64,000 nt of DNA from Pseudomonas chlororaphis. GTDB taxonomy: Bacteria; Pseudomonadota; Gammaproteobacteria; Pseudomonadales; Pseudomonadaceae. The position numbers and the translations under genes are program-made. The first letter of the stretch is position 1, and every line of letters starts with the position of its first letter. This document shows, piece after piece, positions 11,772-19,944 of this stretch. The notes under the pieces were generated by a model. That model was not told where the DNA came from. It searched no databases and saw only the letters and a program-made list of their open reading frames with translations. The stretch is taken from contig NZ_JSFK01000003.1 of NCBI RefSeq assembly GCF_000783395.1, positions 135 through 64,134 on the forward strand, written 5' to 3'.

Positions 11772-11807
11772 TGCATTTGGGGAATGGGTTTTATGCAGGA
11801 AATGCAT
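11772..11807. promoter_or_regulatory. Candidate LysR-type operator upstream of the PMH-like sulfatase
   Basis: TGCATTT at 11772-11778, a 21-base spacer, then AAATGCAT at 11800-11807. Half-sites and spacing are identical to the copy at 12866-12901. It lies 53 bases upstream of the sulfatase start, a normal place for activator control. Confidence 0.55.
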
Positions 11808-11823
11808 CGTTGCCTGCACTGCC

Positions 11824-11923
11824 GCCATCGCTGGCAAGCCAGCTCCCACAGGTATTGGGAGTGTTCAAATGGTTTGTGCTCGGCGCGAATCATGTGGGAG
11901 CTGGCTTGCCAACGATAGCGGTG
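11824..11923. repeat. Inverted pair of REP-like palindromes, family B
   Basis: Two opposite copies of the GGGAGCTGGCTTGCCA palindrome around a ~45-base centre, just past the 3' end of the second LysR gene and upstream of the sulfatase promoter region. Confidence 0.85.
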
Positions 11924-11925
11924 GA

Positions 11926-12870
11926 TCAGACGGCGAGATTCTGTAGCGAGCAAACCTCCTCATCCTGCTGATCAATCGCCTTGATCTGCTCAATCATCGC
12001 CTCGGCCAACGGCGACAACCGATACCCCGCGCGGCTGACAATTCCGTAACGGGTGTACAACTCCTCAAGATCATCGGCCAACCCTTCAATGCGCAAACAC
12101 ACCAGCTCACCCTTGGCCTGATGCAATGCATCCGAATACGCGCCAACAATCCCGATCGCATCCGAACGCAGCACCACGCTGAGCAGACTTGAGCTGTTTT
12201 CACACTCCACATTCGGCGTGAAATCCGGCCTTCCGCTGAGGTCAACGATCACCTTGCGCAGGTTCGGCGGACGAATACTCACCGCCAGCGGATAGCTCAT
12301 CAATTGCTCGGCAGTGACCCGATCAAACCCGGCCAATGGATGCCCCGCGCGGCAGCAGAAATGCCACTTGCGCGGTCGCAACCTGTAGGTCAGGTAATCC
12401 GGATCGGCCTCGAAGTGCCGAGTGTCAGCGACAAAGAATTCAAACTCTTCGCTGAGTAATCGCTTGCTCAGACTTTGCCAGTCATCAACCTGAAACTGCA
12501 CCCGCGCTTTCGGATAGCGCCCGATGAAGCTGCCAATCGCTCTCGGAATCAATCCCGCCGCCGGCGCCGGCCCACAACCGAAGCGCAATTCCCCGGCCTC
12601 CAGCCCATTGAACTGACTGATCTCGTTGGCCATCTGCTGCGCACCACTGACCAGTCGCCGTGCGTGCTCCAGCAGGACTTGGCCCTGTTTGGTCGGCGGC
12701 AATTCCTTGCGTCCGCGATCGACCAACTGACAGCCGACGCTGTGTTCCAGCGCTTGAATGCTGCGGCTGAACGCCGACTGCGACAGGTTCACCGCCTGCG
12801 CGCCGGCGACGAAGCTGCGTTGTTCAGCCAAGGCGATGAAGTGACGAAGTTGGCGCAAGTCGATATGCAT
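11926..12870 (-). CDS. LysR-family regulator, SftR-like (copy 2)
   Basis: A 314-residue LysR protein with winged helix at residues 4-60 (IDLRQLRHFIALAEQRSF, LSQSAFSRSIQALE) and an effector domain paralogous to the regulator at 7870-8790. It diverges from the TonB-dependent receptor at 13036. In P. putida, SftR is reported to control an sftP (receptor)-atsRK unit, so this divergent position makes it a good SftR candidate. One half of a predicted operator covers its own start codon, suggesting autorepression. The effector is probably a sulfur metabolite. Confidence 0.88.
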   Translation of the reverse strand: MHIDLRQLRHFIALAEQRSFVAGAQAVNLSQSAFSRSIQALEHSVGCQLVDRGRKELPPTKQGQVLLEHARRLVSGAQQMANEISQFNGLEAGELRFGCGPAPAAGLIPRAIGSFIGRYPKARVQFQVDDWQSLSKRLLSEEFEFFVADTRHFEADPDYLTYRLRPRKWHFCCRAGHPLAGFDRVTAEQLMSYPLAVSIRPPNLRKVIVDLSGRPDFTPNVECENSSSLLSVVLRSDAIGIVGAYSDALHQAKGELVCLRIEGLADDLEELYTRYGIVSRAGYRLSPLAEAMIEQIKAIDQQDEEVCSLQNLAV

Positions 12871-12901
12871 TTTTCACATAAAAAATATCCGGGAAATGCA
12901 T
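12866..12901. promoter_or_regulatory. Candidate LysR-type operator, LysR copy 2 / receptor
   Basis: TGCATTT at 12866-12872 and AAATGCAT at 12894-12901, spacer 21 bases. A further ATGCATT at 12907-12913 makes a tight dyad with the right arm (5-base spacer). The left arm overlaps the start codon of the LysR gene. Confidence 0.55.
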
Positions 12902-12965
12902 TGGATATGCATTACGTCGACTCCTTATAAAGGCAATCTCTTATGCAGTAAATATTTGTAAAACC

Positions 12966-12991
12966 ATAAATAAATAACTTAAAAGAATATG
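12966..12991 (+). promoter_or_regulatory. Sulfur-type AT-rich box upstream of the TonB receptor
   Basis: AAATAAATAACTT followed by AGAATATG. Nearly the same string precedes tauA (59.40 kb) and the sfnB genes (40.74 kb). It ends about 45 bases before the receptor start and may include the promoter. Confidence 0.45.
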
Positions 12992-13035
12992 CAGCGCTGA
13001 TGATGTCTGTGTGTTTTTTGACCAGGAGCCGCGCC

Positions 13036-15396
13036 ATGAGTCCGTTGAACCTTGCGTCACCCTTAACGCCACGACGGCTCAAACGCCTGCCTCTGGCCCT
13101 GTTGCTGGCCGGGAGCGCGAGCTGGACTCACGGTTACGCCGCCGAAGCAGAAACCCCGGCGCCAGTGCCGGCCGGCAAGCCTGGCGCCAACAGTTCGCAA
13201 CTGGAAACTGTGACCGTCACCACCCGCCGCCGCGAGGAAAGTTCGCAGGACGTACCGACGCCGATGAGCGTGGTCAGCGGGCAGAATCTGGAGACGCAGC
13301 GGGTTTACCGGATTCAGGATTTGCAGCAATTGGTGCCTAGCGTCAACGTCGCCTACATGCACGCACGCCAGTCCAGCGTGTCGATCCGGGGCTTGGGTAA
13401 TAACCCGGCAAGTGATGGACTGGAAGGCAGCGTCGGTCTGTACATCGACAACGTCTATCTGGGCCGCCCGGGGATGGCGGTGTTTGACTTGATGGACATC
13501 GAGCAGCTCGAAGTCTTGCGTGGGCCGCAGGGCACGCTGTTCGGCAAAAACACCACCGCCGGGGTGATCAACATCAGCACCCGCGCGCCAACCTTCACCC
13601 CTGAGCGCAGCATCGAAACCTCGGTGGGCGAGGACGGTTATTTCCAGACCAAGGGCACCATTTCCGGGCCGCTCAACGATCAACTGGCCGGGCGTTTTTC
13701 GGCGTACCGCACGCGTAGTGACGGCGACATCAAAAACGAATACGACGGCCATGATTTGAATGGCGGCTCGCGCGAGGGCTTCCGCGCGCAACTGCTGTTC
13801 AAGCCCAATGAAGATTTCAACCTGCGCTGGATCGGCGACTACAACGAAGAGGATTCCAGCGCCGGCACCCGTGTGCTCTACAACACCGGGCCGACCATCA
13901 ACGGCGTCAACCTGTACCAGTCGCGCGCCAACGCCGCCGGCGCAACATTGGTCAACGGCTCGCACCGCAAGGTCAATCTGGACAACGACCAGCATGTCAC
14001 CGTGCATCAGGGCGGCACTTCGGTGGAGGCTAACTGGACGCTTCCGAGCGATTTCACGCTGACCTCGATCAGCTCCTATCGCTTCTGGAATTTCACCCCG
14101 CGCAACGACGACGGCCTCAACGTGCCGGCGAGTTACAACGCCGGGGTGTCAGTGGAGGACAAACAGTATTCGCAGGAATTTCGCCTGGCCTCGCCCAAGG
14201 GCGAGTTCTTCGATTACGTCGTCGGCGCCTACTACTTCGGCTCGGATCTGGACAATAAATCCTTTGCCTATTACGGCCCGCAAGCCGATATCTGGAATGG
14301 CACGCCGGCCGGTGCGCTGGCCAACGTCACCAGTGTTGGCAACGGTCATATCAAGACCGACAGCTTTGCGCTGTTCGCCCAGGGCACATGGCACCTCACC
14401 GAGCGGTTGGATTTCACCGCCGGGGTGCGTGGCACTTATGAAGAAAAATCCGCTTGGGTCACGCGCGATGCCCCGGTCGGCGGCGCGACGGTCACGGGGG
14501 CGGCGGCCACGGCGCGACGCGGGCGTGCCGGCGCTTACGATTCCGGTGATTTGAACCAGTACAGCTCCAGCCCGTCCGGGCTGCTCAACCTCAGCTATCG
14601 CATCACCGATGATGTGCTCGGCTACGCCACGTTATCCCACGGCGAGAAATCCGGCGGGGTTAACCTCGCCGTCGGTTCCGCGCCGGTGGCCGGCGCCGAT
14701 TCGCTGCTGATCGGCACCGAACGCGCGAACAACGCCGAACTCGGCTTCAAGAGCACGTTGTGGGACCACCGTCTGCAACTCAACGCCAACGTGTTCTGGA
14801 CTCAGGTCAACGCTTACCAGACCAACGCCTACGACGCCGAAAATCGCGTGCAATATCTGACCAACGCCGGTTCCGTGCGCTCGCGCGGTGTCGAGTTCGA
14901 AAGCACGGTGATCCCGCTGCGCGGCCTGACCCTGAACATCAACGGCTCTTACAACGACGTCAGCTACCTCTCGTACAAAGATGCCCCGTGCCCGCCCGAA
15001 GTCAGCCAGGCGCCGGGGGCGCCAGCGTCTTGCGACCTCAGCGGCCATCAAGTGGTCGGCGCCTCGAAGTGGATCGGCAACGCCAACGGCGAATACAAAT
15101 GGAATCTGGATAACGGCTTCGAACCTTACGTCACTGCCAGTTATGCCTTCCGTTCGAAAGCGGTCGGTACGGTCGAGGATTCCGACTACGGGCAGATCCC
15201 GAGTTACGCCGTGGTCAACTTCTCCACCGGCCTGCGCGGCGACTTCAATCAGGGCCAATGGGACGTATCGCTGTGGCTGAAAAATGCCTTCGACAAAACC
15301 TACTACACGACCCTGTGGACGGGCGGCAACGGCGGCTATGAAGGCCTGCTCGGCACACCGCGCACCCTCGGCGTCACCGGTCGCTACGACTTCTGA
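13036..15396 (+). CDS. TonB-dependent outer-membrane receptor, SftP-like
   Basis: A 786-residue receptor. The ATG at 13036 is preceded by AGGAG at 13023, which rules out the in-frame ATGs at 13000 and 13003. A signal peptide ends near residue 37 (HGYAAEAE). A TonB-box-like TVTVTTRRR follows, then a plug domain with SIRGLG, VLRGPQGTLFGKNTTAGVIN, and a C-terminal barrel ending in the usual aromatic residue (GRYDF). It probably imports a sulfur compound, by analogy to SftP of P. putida. The arylsulfotransferase-like gene follows after 23 bases, so they are probably cotranscribed; tonB-exbBD lie downstream. Methionine and cysteine are scarce. Confidence 0.93.
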   Translation: MSPLNLASPLTPRRLKRLPLALLLAGSASWTHGYAAEAETPAPVPAGKPGANSSQLETVTVTTRRREESSQDVPTPMSVVSGQNLETQRVYRIQDLQQLVPSVNVAYMHARQSSVSIRGLGNNPASDGLEGSVGLYIDNVYLGRPGMAVFDLMDIEQLEVLRGPQGTLFGKNTTAGVINISTRAPTFTPERSIETSVGEDGYFQTKGTISGPLNDQLAGRFSAYRTRSDGDIKNEYDGHDLNGGSREGFRAQLLFKPNEDFNLRWIGDYNEEDSSAGTRVLYNTGPTINGVNLYQSRANAAGATLVNGSHRKVNLDNDQHVTVHQGGTSVEANWTLPSDFTLTSISSYRFWNFTPRNDDGLNVPASYNAGVSVEDKQYSQEFRLASPKGEFFDYVVGAYYFGSDLDNKSFAYYGPQADIWNGTPAGALANVTSVGNGHIKTDSFALFAQGTWHLTERLDFTAGVRGTYEEKSAWVTRDAPVGGATVTGAAATARRGRAGAYDSGDLNQYSSSPSGLLNLSYRITDDVLGYATLSHGEKSGGVNLAVGSAPVAGADSLLIGTERANNAELGFKSTLWDHRLQLNANVFWTQVNAYQTNAYDAENRVQYLTNAGSVRSRGVEFESTVIPLRGLTLNINGSYNDVSYLSYKDAPCPPEVSQAPGAPASCDLSGHQVVGASKWIGNANGEYKWNLDNGFEPYVTASYAFRSKAVGTVEDSDYGQIPSYAVVNFSTGLRGDFNQGQWDVSLWLKNAFDKTYYTTLWTGGNGGYEGLLGTPRTLGVTGRYDF

Positions 15397-15419
15397 TTCG
15401 TCACTCAAGGAGCTGCATC

Positions 15420-16763
15420 ATGTTGCGTATCAAAACGGCTTTGCCGGTGTTGCTGTCCGGCGCAGTGCTCAGTGCCGGTGCATTCGCCGCACCGAGTGTT
15501 TACCCGACCGGCGTGACCCGTTATGACCCGAACAAGGCTTTCAATCAGTACGTGATTTTCAGCGGCGCCGACAAGCAGACGCACCTGATCGACATGAACG
15601 GCAACGAGGTGAAAACCTGGCCACAGGCAGGCTTTCCGTCGGCGATCATCGATCCAGAACTGGTTGGCGGTGAGCGCGGCCATGTGCTGCTGCAACTGAG
15701 TGAAAAGGATCCCGGCAAACTCGGCTCGGCCGGCAATGGTCTGGGCAATCAGAGCGTCGGCGAGCTGGACTGGAATGGCAAAGTCGTCTGGCAGTGGGGC
15801 GACAAGGCGCCCGGTGGCGCAGCGCAACAACACCATGATCAGCGCCGTTTGAGCAACGGCAACACCGTGGTGCTGGCGAACAAGGTGCACAAGGTCAAAG
15901 GCTTCAAAGTCCCTGAGGTGATCGACGATGCAATCTATGAAGTCAGCCCCGAAGGCGCGGTGAAATGGCAGTGGCTGGCGTCGGAACATCTCAATGAATT
16001 CGGCTTCACCGCCGAGCAGTTGAAGCTGGTGCGCGCCAGTGAAAATCCGGACTACCTGCACATCAACAATCTTAGTCTGGTGGGGCCGAACAAGTGGTTC
16101 GATGCCGGTGACAAGCGCTTCAATCCGGACAACCTGCTGATCGATTCACGCAACGCCAACTTCATCGCGATCATCGACAAGAACAGCGGCAAAGTGGTCT
16201 GGCGTCTCGGCCCGAACCTGCCGCTGATCAACCCGAAAACTGCGCAGAAATTGCCACGCCCGGTGGATCAGTTTGTCGGTCAGCATGATGCGCACATCAT
16301 CCCGGCCGGATTGCCTGGCGCGGGCAATCTGCTGGTGTTCGACAACCAGGGTTCGGCGGGTTATCCGAACGTCACCCTCGGGCTGATTTCCGGCTCGCGG
16401 GTATTGGAAATCGACCCGGTGAAAAGCGAGATCGTCTGGCAATACAGCGCGGCGAATTCGAAGCAGCCGGGGTGGGCGTTCTACAGCTCGTTTATCAGCA
16501 GTGCGCGACGCTTGCCCAATGGCAACACGTTGATCGATGAAGGCATGAACGGGCGGTTTTTCCAGGTGACGGCCAGCGGTGAAAACGTCTGGGAATACGT
16601 CAGCCCCTATCTCGGCAAAGCGCCAGGCAGCGACGCGATCAGCAACTGGGTGTATCGGGCGTTGCCTGTGAGTTATGACTGGGTGCCAACCGGCACGCCA
16701 CGCTCCGAGACAGCGGTTAATGCACCGGTTGTCGGCGTGCAGCAAACCAATGCCAGTCGTTAG
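15420..16763 (+). CDS. Periplasmic arylsulfotransferase-like protein
   Basis: A 447-residue protein with a signal peptide (cleavage near residue 23, GAFAAPS). The body is a beta-propeller-like repeat typical of the arylsulfotransferase family: LSNGNTVV, NFIAIIDKNSGKVVW, QHDAHIIPAG, LPNGNTLIDEG. Conserved histidines are visible in QHHDQ and QHDAHII; in the E. coli relative (AssT) a histidine carries the sulfate during PAPS-independent transfer from one phenol to another. AAGGAG lies seven bases before the ATG. It follows the TonB receptor gene directly. It may move sulfate between phenolic compounds in the periplasm, or may have become a sulfatase. No cysteine, so no disulfide; only three methionines. 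Confidence 0.82.
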   Translation: MLRIKTALPVLLSGAVLSAGAFAAPSVYPTGVTRYDPNKAFNQYVIFSGADKQTHLIDMNGNEVKTWPQAGFPSAIIDPELVGGERGHVLLQLSEKDPGKLGSAGNGLGNQSVGELDWNGKVVWQWGDKAPGGAAQQHHDQRRLSNGNTVVLANKVHKVKGFKVPEVIDDAIYEVSPEGAVKWQWLASEHLNEFGFTAEQLKLVRASENPDYLHINNLSLVGPNKWFDAGDKRFNPDNLLIDSRNANFIAIIDKNSGKVVWRLGPNLPLINPKTAQKLPRPVDQFVGQHDAHIIPAGLPGAGNLLVFDNQGSAGYPNVTLGLISGSRVLEIDPVKSEIVWQYSAANSKQPGWAFYSSFISSARRLPNGNTLIDEGMNGRFFQVTASGENVWEYVSPYLGKAPGSDAISNWVYRALPVSYDWVPTGTPRSETAVNAPVVGVQQTNASR

Positions 16764-16953
16764 TTGAATTGGAATTAATGCTCGAACGAACGGCGATAAG
16801 TTATGAGCGGGTTGAATAGTGCTTATTGCAATTTCGTTAGTAACTCGCGTGGACAATAGTTGAATGTCCAACCATCCTGACTGTCGTGAGTTTCCAGGAG
16901 GAAACTTGCTCTCATCGGAAGACACTTATCCCAACGATAAAGGAAATCGAATC

Positions 16954-17280
16954 ATGTCGAGCATTAATGGCACTTATGTAAACGCCAACGCTGGCGCCAA
17001 ACTGACGATTACCGATGGCAACGACTCCAACGGTACATTCAGCGGCACGTTCAGCCAGGGCGGCGTTAACTATGACGTCAGCTACGGGCATTACCATTTC
17101 CAGAACAGCACCGGACAACCTACCACCATCACATTTGTCGGTCTGAATGGTAATAGCGGATTTCAGGCGTGGTCATTGTTTTCTCCTGATCACAATTATG
17201 CAAAAGTTCGCGCGGCCGGTTCCCGTACTAACTTTGACGGTGAAGTAGTGACCCTTGCAGGGGAATTCGTCAAACAATAA
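16954..17280 (+). CDS. Small beta-rich protein, possibly avidin-like
   Basis: 108 residues if translation starts at the ATG at 16954, supported by AAAGGA nine bases upstream. A longer in-frame start at 16864, or a TTG at 16906 placed behind AGGAGG, is possible. The opening INGTYVNANAGAKLTITD resembles the first strand of avidin/streptavidin (G-x-W/Y-x-N-x-x-G-x-x-L-x-I), and NGTFSGTF resembles the second. Most biotin-contact tryptophans are missing; one Trp remains in QAWSLF. No signal peptide with the short start. Only the initiator Met and no Cys, as in the neighbouring scavenging proteins. It ends in a strong terminator. Function unknown; avidin fold is a weak inference. Confidence 0.6.
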   Translation: MSSINGTYVNANAGAKLTITDGNDSNGTFSGTFSQGGVNYDVSYGHYHFQNSTGQPTTITFVGLNGNSGFQAWSLFSPDHNYAKVRAAGSRTNFDGEVVTLAGEFVKQ

Positions 17281-17300
17281 ACCACGTGCAATCGATAAAG

Positions 17301-17330
17301 GCCGGCGCATGAAAGTGCGCCGGCTTTTTT
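17301..17330 (+). terminator. Rho-independent terminator after the avidin-like gene
   Basis: GCCGGCGCA stem, 6-base loop, TGCGCCGGC, then TTTTTT. The stem is a perfect nine base pairs. It ends the receptor-sulfotransferase-small-protein run. Confidence 0.92.
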
Positions 17331-17331
17331 G

Positions 17332-17660
17332 TTGTTCCGGGGAAAATAATAATCAACTATCTACTTGGTATTAGTTGTCCAGCAAAACCGGGTCAACCGA
17401 ATTTGATGCGTTGCATGAATACTTTCAATGCCTGAAAGGCATGCGTTTTTTCACCTGTCGCTGCAGCCCGCGTGGCACGTGGCTTTGGTGGAATTGATCA
17501 ATTCTTATATTCCATAAAGGCCTATGCATAACGTTAAAGATTACTTTCGGAGATAAGCGTCAAGCCCAATGATTCACCCATCGATTCGCCGTGGGGGATT
17601 CAACAAACGGTGATCGGCAGTTTTTGTAAAGAACGCAAAAAGACCGCAGGGAGTGAATCA
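17332..17660 (+). other. 329-base gap upstream of tonB
   Basis: No convincing gene. It holds an orphan hairpin ATGCCT-GAA-AGGCAT at 17429-17443 followed by GCG and TTTTTT at 17446-17451, which looks like a second terminator without a visible gene in front; a small RNA starting near 17340 is possible. Further on, AATTCTTATATTCCATAA at 17500 resembles the sulfur-type AT-rich boxes and may belong to the tonB promoter. Confidence 0.5.
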
Positions 17661-18470
17661 ATGGGCAATGTCCAGACCGCCGCCAGCGCAGAGGAATTGC
17701 TGTGGCGTCAGACGCCGGGTGGCGAATTGGTCGATCTTGGCCGGCCGCATCGTGTGCCGTTGGGGCAGTTGCGTTTGCAGCGTGCGCCCAAAGGCATTCT
17801 GAGTCGGCGCGAAACAATTCTGCTCGGCGTGCTCGCGTTGGTGGTGCACGGCGCGGTGATCTACTGGATCAGCCAGAAACCGACGCCGGTGCTGCCGATC
17901 GTACCGCCGGAAATTCCGCCGATGACTATCGAATTCTCGCGCCCGGCGCCGCCAGCGCCACCGGTTGTCGAGCCGCCGCCACCTGCGCCAGTGGTTGAAC
18001 CACCACCGCCCGTGGAAGACGAACTCGCAGTAAAACCACCGCCGCCAAAACCCGTTCCGAAACCCAAACCGGTGGTTAAACAGGCACCCAAACCAGCACC
18101 GAAAGCGGTCGAGCAACCACCGGCGCCGCCACAACCGGCAGCTCCGGTTGCAGCGCCCGCGCCACCTGCTCCCCCCGCGCCGGCACCGGTAACCCCGGCA
18201 TCAGCCAACGCCGCTTACCTGAAAAACCCGGCACCGGAATATCCGTCGCTGGCTCAGCGTCGCGGCTGGGAAGGCACGGTGTTGCTGCGTGTGCATGTGC
18301 TGGCCAGCGGCAAGCCGGGTGAGATCCAGATAGCAAAAAGCAGCGGTCGGCAACAGCTCGACGACGCGGCGCTGAATGCCGTGAAGCGTTGGAGTTTCGT
18401 CCCGGCCAAGCAGGGTGATGTCGCCCAGGACGGCTGGGTCAGCGTGCCCATCGATTTCAAGATTCATTAA
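17661..18470 (+). CDS. tonB: TonB energy-transducing protein
   Basis: A 269-residue TonB. One membrane segment lies near residues 50-70 (LLGVLALVVHGAVIYWI), followed by a long proline-rich spacer with Pro-Lys and Pro-Glu runs to about residue 170, and a C-terminal TonB domain (YPSLAQRRGWEGTVLLRVHV ... WSFVPAK). The start at 17661 is preceded by AGGGAG at 17648; an in-frame ATG at 17610 lacks such a site. It couples the proton gradient to outer-membrane receptors, probably the organosulfur receptors encoded nearby. First gene of tonB-exbB-exbD. The ~50-residue cytoplasmic N-terminus is longer than in E. coli TonB, a feature seen in some Pseudomonas TonBs. Confidence 0.93.
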   Translation: MGNVQTAASAEELLWRQTPGGELVDLGRPHRVPLGQLRLQRAPKGILSRRETILLGVLALVVHGAVIYWISQKPTPVLPIVPPEIPPMTIEFSRPAPPAPPVVEPPPPAPVVEPPPPVEDELAVKPPPPKPVPKPKPVVKQAPKPAPKAVEQPPAPPQPAAPVAAPAPPAPPAPAPVTPASANAAYLKNPAPEYPSLAQRRGWEGTVLLRVHVLASGKPGEIQIAKSSGRQQLDDAALNAVKRWSFVPAKQGDVAQDGWVSVPIDFKIH

Positions 18471-18515
18471 ACCGAAACCAAATTCGCGCGAAACGTTTAC
18501 ACGAGGGAATACATC

Positions 18516-19241
18516 ATGACGTTACTGGCATCTCCACTGGAATCCATCGAAAGCGCGGTGATCTGGCTGCTGGTGGTTTTTTCCGTCGCCACTTGGGGCC
18601 TGGCATTGCTCAAGGCTTGGCAGTTCGGGCGTCTGAAGGCGCAGGACCGGCGTTTTCATAAACGTTTCTGGGCGGCGTCTAGTCTCGACTCCGCCGCTGA
18701 ATTAAGCGAAACCCAACCGGGCGCTGCAGCGCGGGTGGCACAAGCCGGTTACGCGGCGATTCAGGTAGGCGAGGCGCCACAGGCCAATGATTTGAGCCAG
18801 GCGATCAACCATCAGGATCGCCTCGAACGGGCCCTGCGCCAGCAAATTGTCCGCGAACGGCGTTCGCTGGAAACAGGCTTGGCAGTGGTCGCCAGTATTG
18901 GCAGTACGTCGCCGTTCATTGGTTTGTTCGGCACGGTGTGGGGAATCATGGAAGCGTTGAAAGGCATCAGCGCGGCCGGTTCGGCGAGCCTGGAAACGGT
19001 GGCCGGGCCGATCGGTGCAGCGCTGGTTGCAACGGGTGTGGGGATCGCCGTCGCGGTGCCGGCGGTGCTGGTTTACAACTACTTTTTGCGTCGTCTGAAA
19101 CTGACGGCGGCGGATCTGGATGACTTCGCCCACGACTTCTACAGCCTGGCGCAGAAGAGTGCGTTCCGCGTGTTGATCCACCCGACGGCGCACAAGGTCG
19201 CAACGCCGGGTAACGCTGCAAAAGTGAAGGAGGCGTCCTGA
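18516..19241 (+). CDS. exbB: ExbB, proton-channel subunit of the TonB system
   Basis: A 241-residue MotA/TolQ/ExbB family membrane protein with three hydrophobic segments: near residues 12-32, 125-150 and 170-195. The family core GLFGTVWGIMEALKGI and the GPIGAALVATGVGIAVAVPAV segment are clear. It lies 45 bases after tonB and one base before exbD. Together with ExbD it energises TonB. I see only two methionines and no cysteine. Confidence 0.94.
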   Translation: MTLLASPLESIESAVIWLLVVFSVATWGLALLKAWQFGRLKAQDRRFHKRFWAASSLDSAAELSETQPGAAARVAQAGYAAIQVGEAPQANDLSQAINHQDRLERALRQQIVRERRSLETGLAVVASIGSTSPFIGLFGTVWGIMEALKGISAAGSASLETVAGPIGAALVATGVGIAVAVPAVLVYNYFLRRLKLTAADLDDFAHDFYSLAQKSAFRVLIHPTAHKVATPGNAAKVKEAS

Positions 19242-19242
19242 T

Positions 19243-19644
19243 ATGGCTTTCTCCACGCAAGACAGTGATGAGGTGCTCAGCGAGATAAACGTGACGCCGC
19301 TGGTGGACGTAATGCTGGTGCTGCTGGTGGTGTTTATCGTCACCGCGCCGCTGCTGACCAATGCGATCCCGATCAACCTGCCGAAGACCGAAGCGGTGGC
19401 GCCGGTCGAGCAGAAGGATCCGCTGGTGGTGAGCATTGATGGTGCGGGCAAGCTGTTTATCAACAAGGACGAGATTCAGCCTGACTTGCTGGAGTTCAAC
19501 CTCAAGTCGGCCAAGGCCAAGGATCCGGAAGTGCGCGTGCAGTTGCAGGCCGATGACGGGGTGAACTACGGCGAAGTGGCGCGGGCGATGGCTTCGATTG
19601 AACGGGCGGGGATTACCAAGTTGTCGGTGATTACTGCGCGGTAA
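19243..19644 (+). CDS. exbD: ExbD, TonB system accessory protein
   Basis: A 133-residue ExbD/TolR protein with one N-terminal membrane segment (LVDVMLVLLVVFIVTAPLL); the aspartate in PLVDVML is the conserved proton-path residue. A periplasmic domain follows. It starts one base after the exbB stop and is followed by a terminator, closing a tonB-exbB-exbD operon. Confidence 0.94.
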   Translation: MAFSTQDSDEVLSEINVTPLVDVMLVLLVVFIVTAPLLTNAIPINLPKTEAVAPVEQKDPLVVSIDGAGKLFINKDEIQPDLLEFNLKSAKAKDPEVRVQLQADDGVNYGEVARAMASIERAGITKLSVITAR

Positions 19645-19662
19645 CAGATTCAACGTTTTTCC

Positions 19663-19698
19663 GGGGCCGTCTCCTTGGCAGGGTGCGGCCCTTTTTTT
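19663..19698 (+). terminator. Rho-independent terminator after exbD
   Basis: GGGCCG pairs with CGGCCC across a ~16-base loop, followed by seven T. Placed 19 bases after the exbD stop. Confidence 0.8.
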
Positions 19699-19719
19699 AT
19701 TTCTGGCATTAGAAGCAAA

Positions 19720-19898
19720 GCCCCTCACCCTAGCCCTCCCGAAACGTCGGACCGCCCAGAGGGAGAGGGGACCGACCGTGGTGATTGTTCAAGGTACGCC
19801 GACCTGAGATTTCGAGTCGAACTCAGGATTTGAACGGCATGAAGATCGGCTCCCTTTCCCCCTCGCCCCCCGTGGGGGGAGAGGGCTGGGGTGAGGGG
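19720..19898. repeat. Long nested inverted repeat, family E
   Basis: CCCTCACCCTAGCCCTCCC left arm, an inner CGACCTGA region and a right arm ending GAGGGCTGGGGTGAGGG. Lies between exbD and the hydrolase gene. Confidence 0.8.
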
Positions 19899-19944
19899 GA
19901 AAGGATTTCATGCCATGCACACATCTCATATTCAATTCAGGTCT

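Noticed and set aside
7868..12870. Naming one LysR gene sftR outright
   Set aside because: Two paralogues lie next to sulfate-ester genes; without a tree against P. putida SftR I cannot say which is the orthologue.
12872..13036. ATG at 13000 as start of the TonB receptor
   Set aside because: AGGAG sits just before the ATG at 13036, and the extra 12 residues would precede a normal signal peptide.
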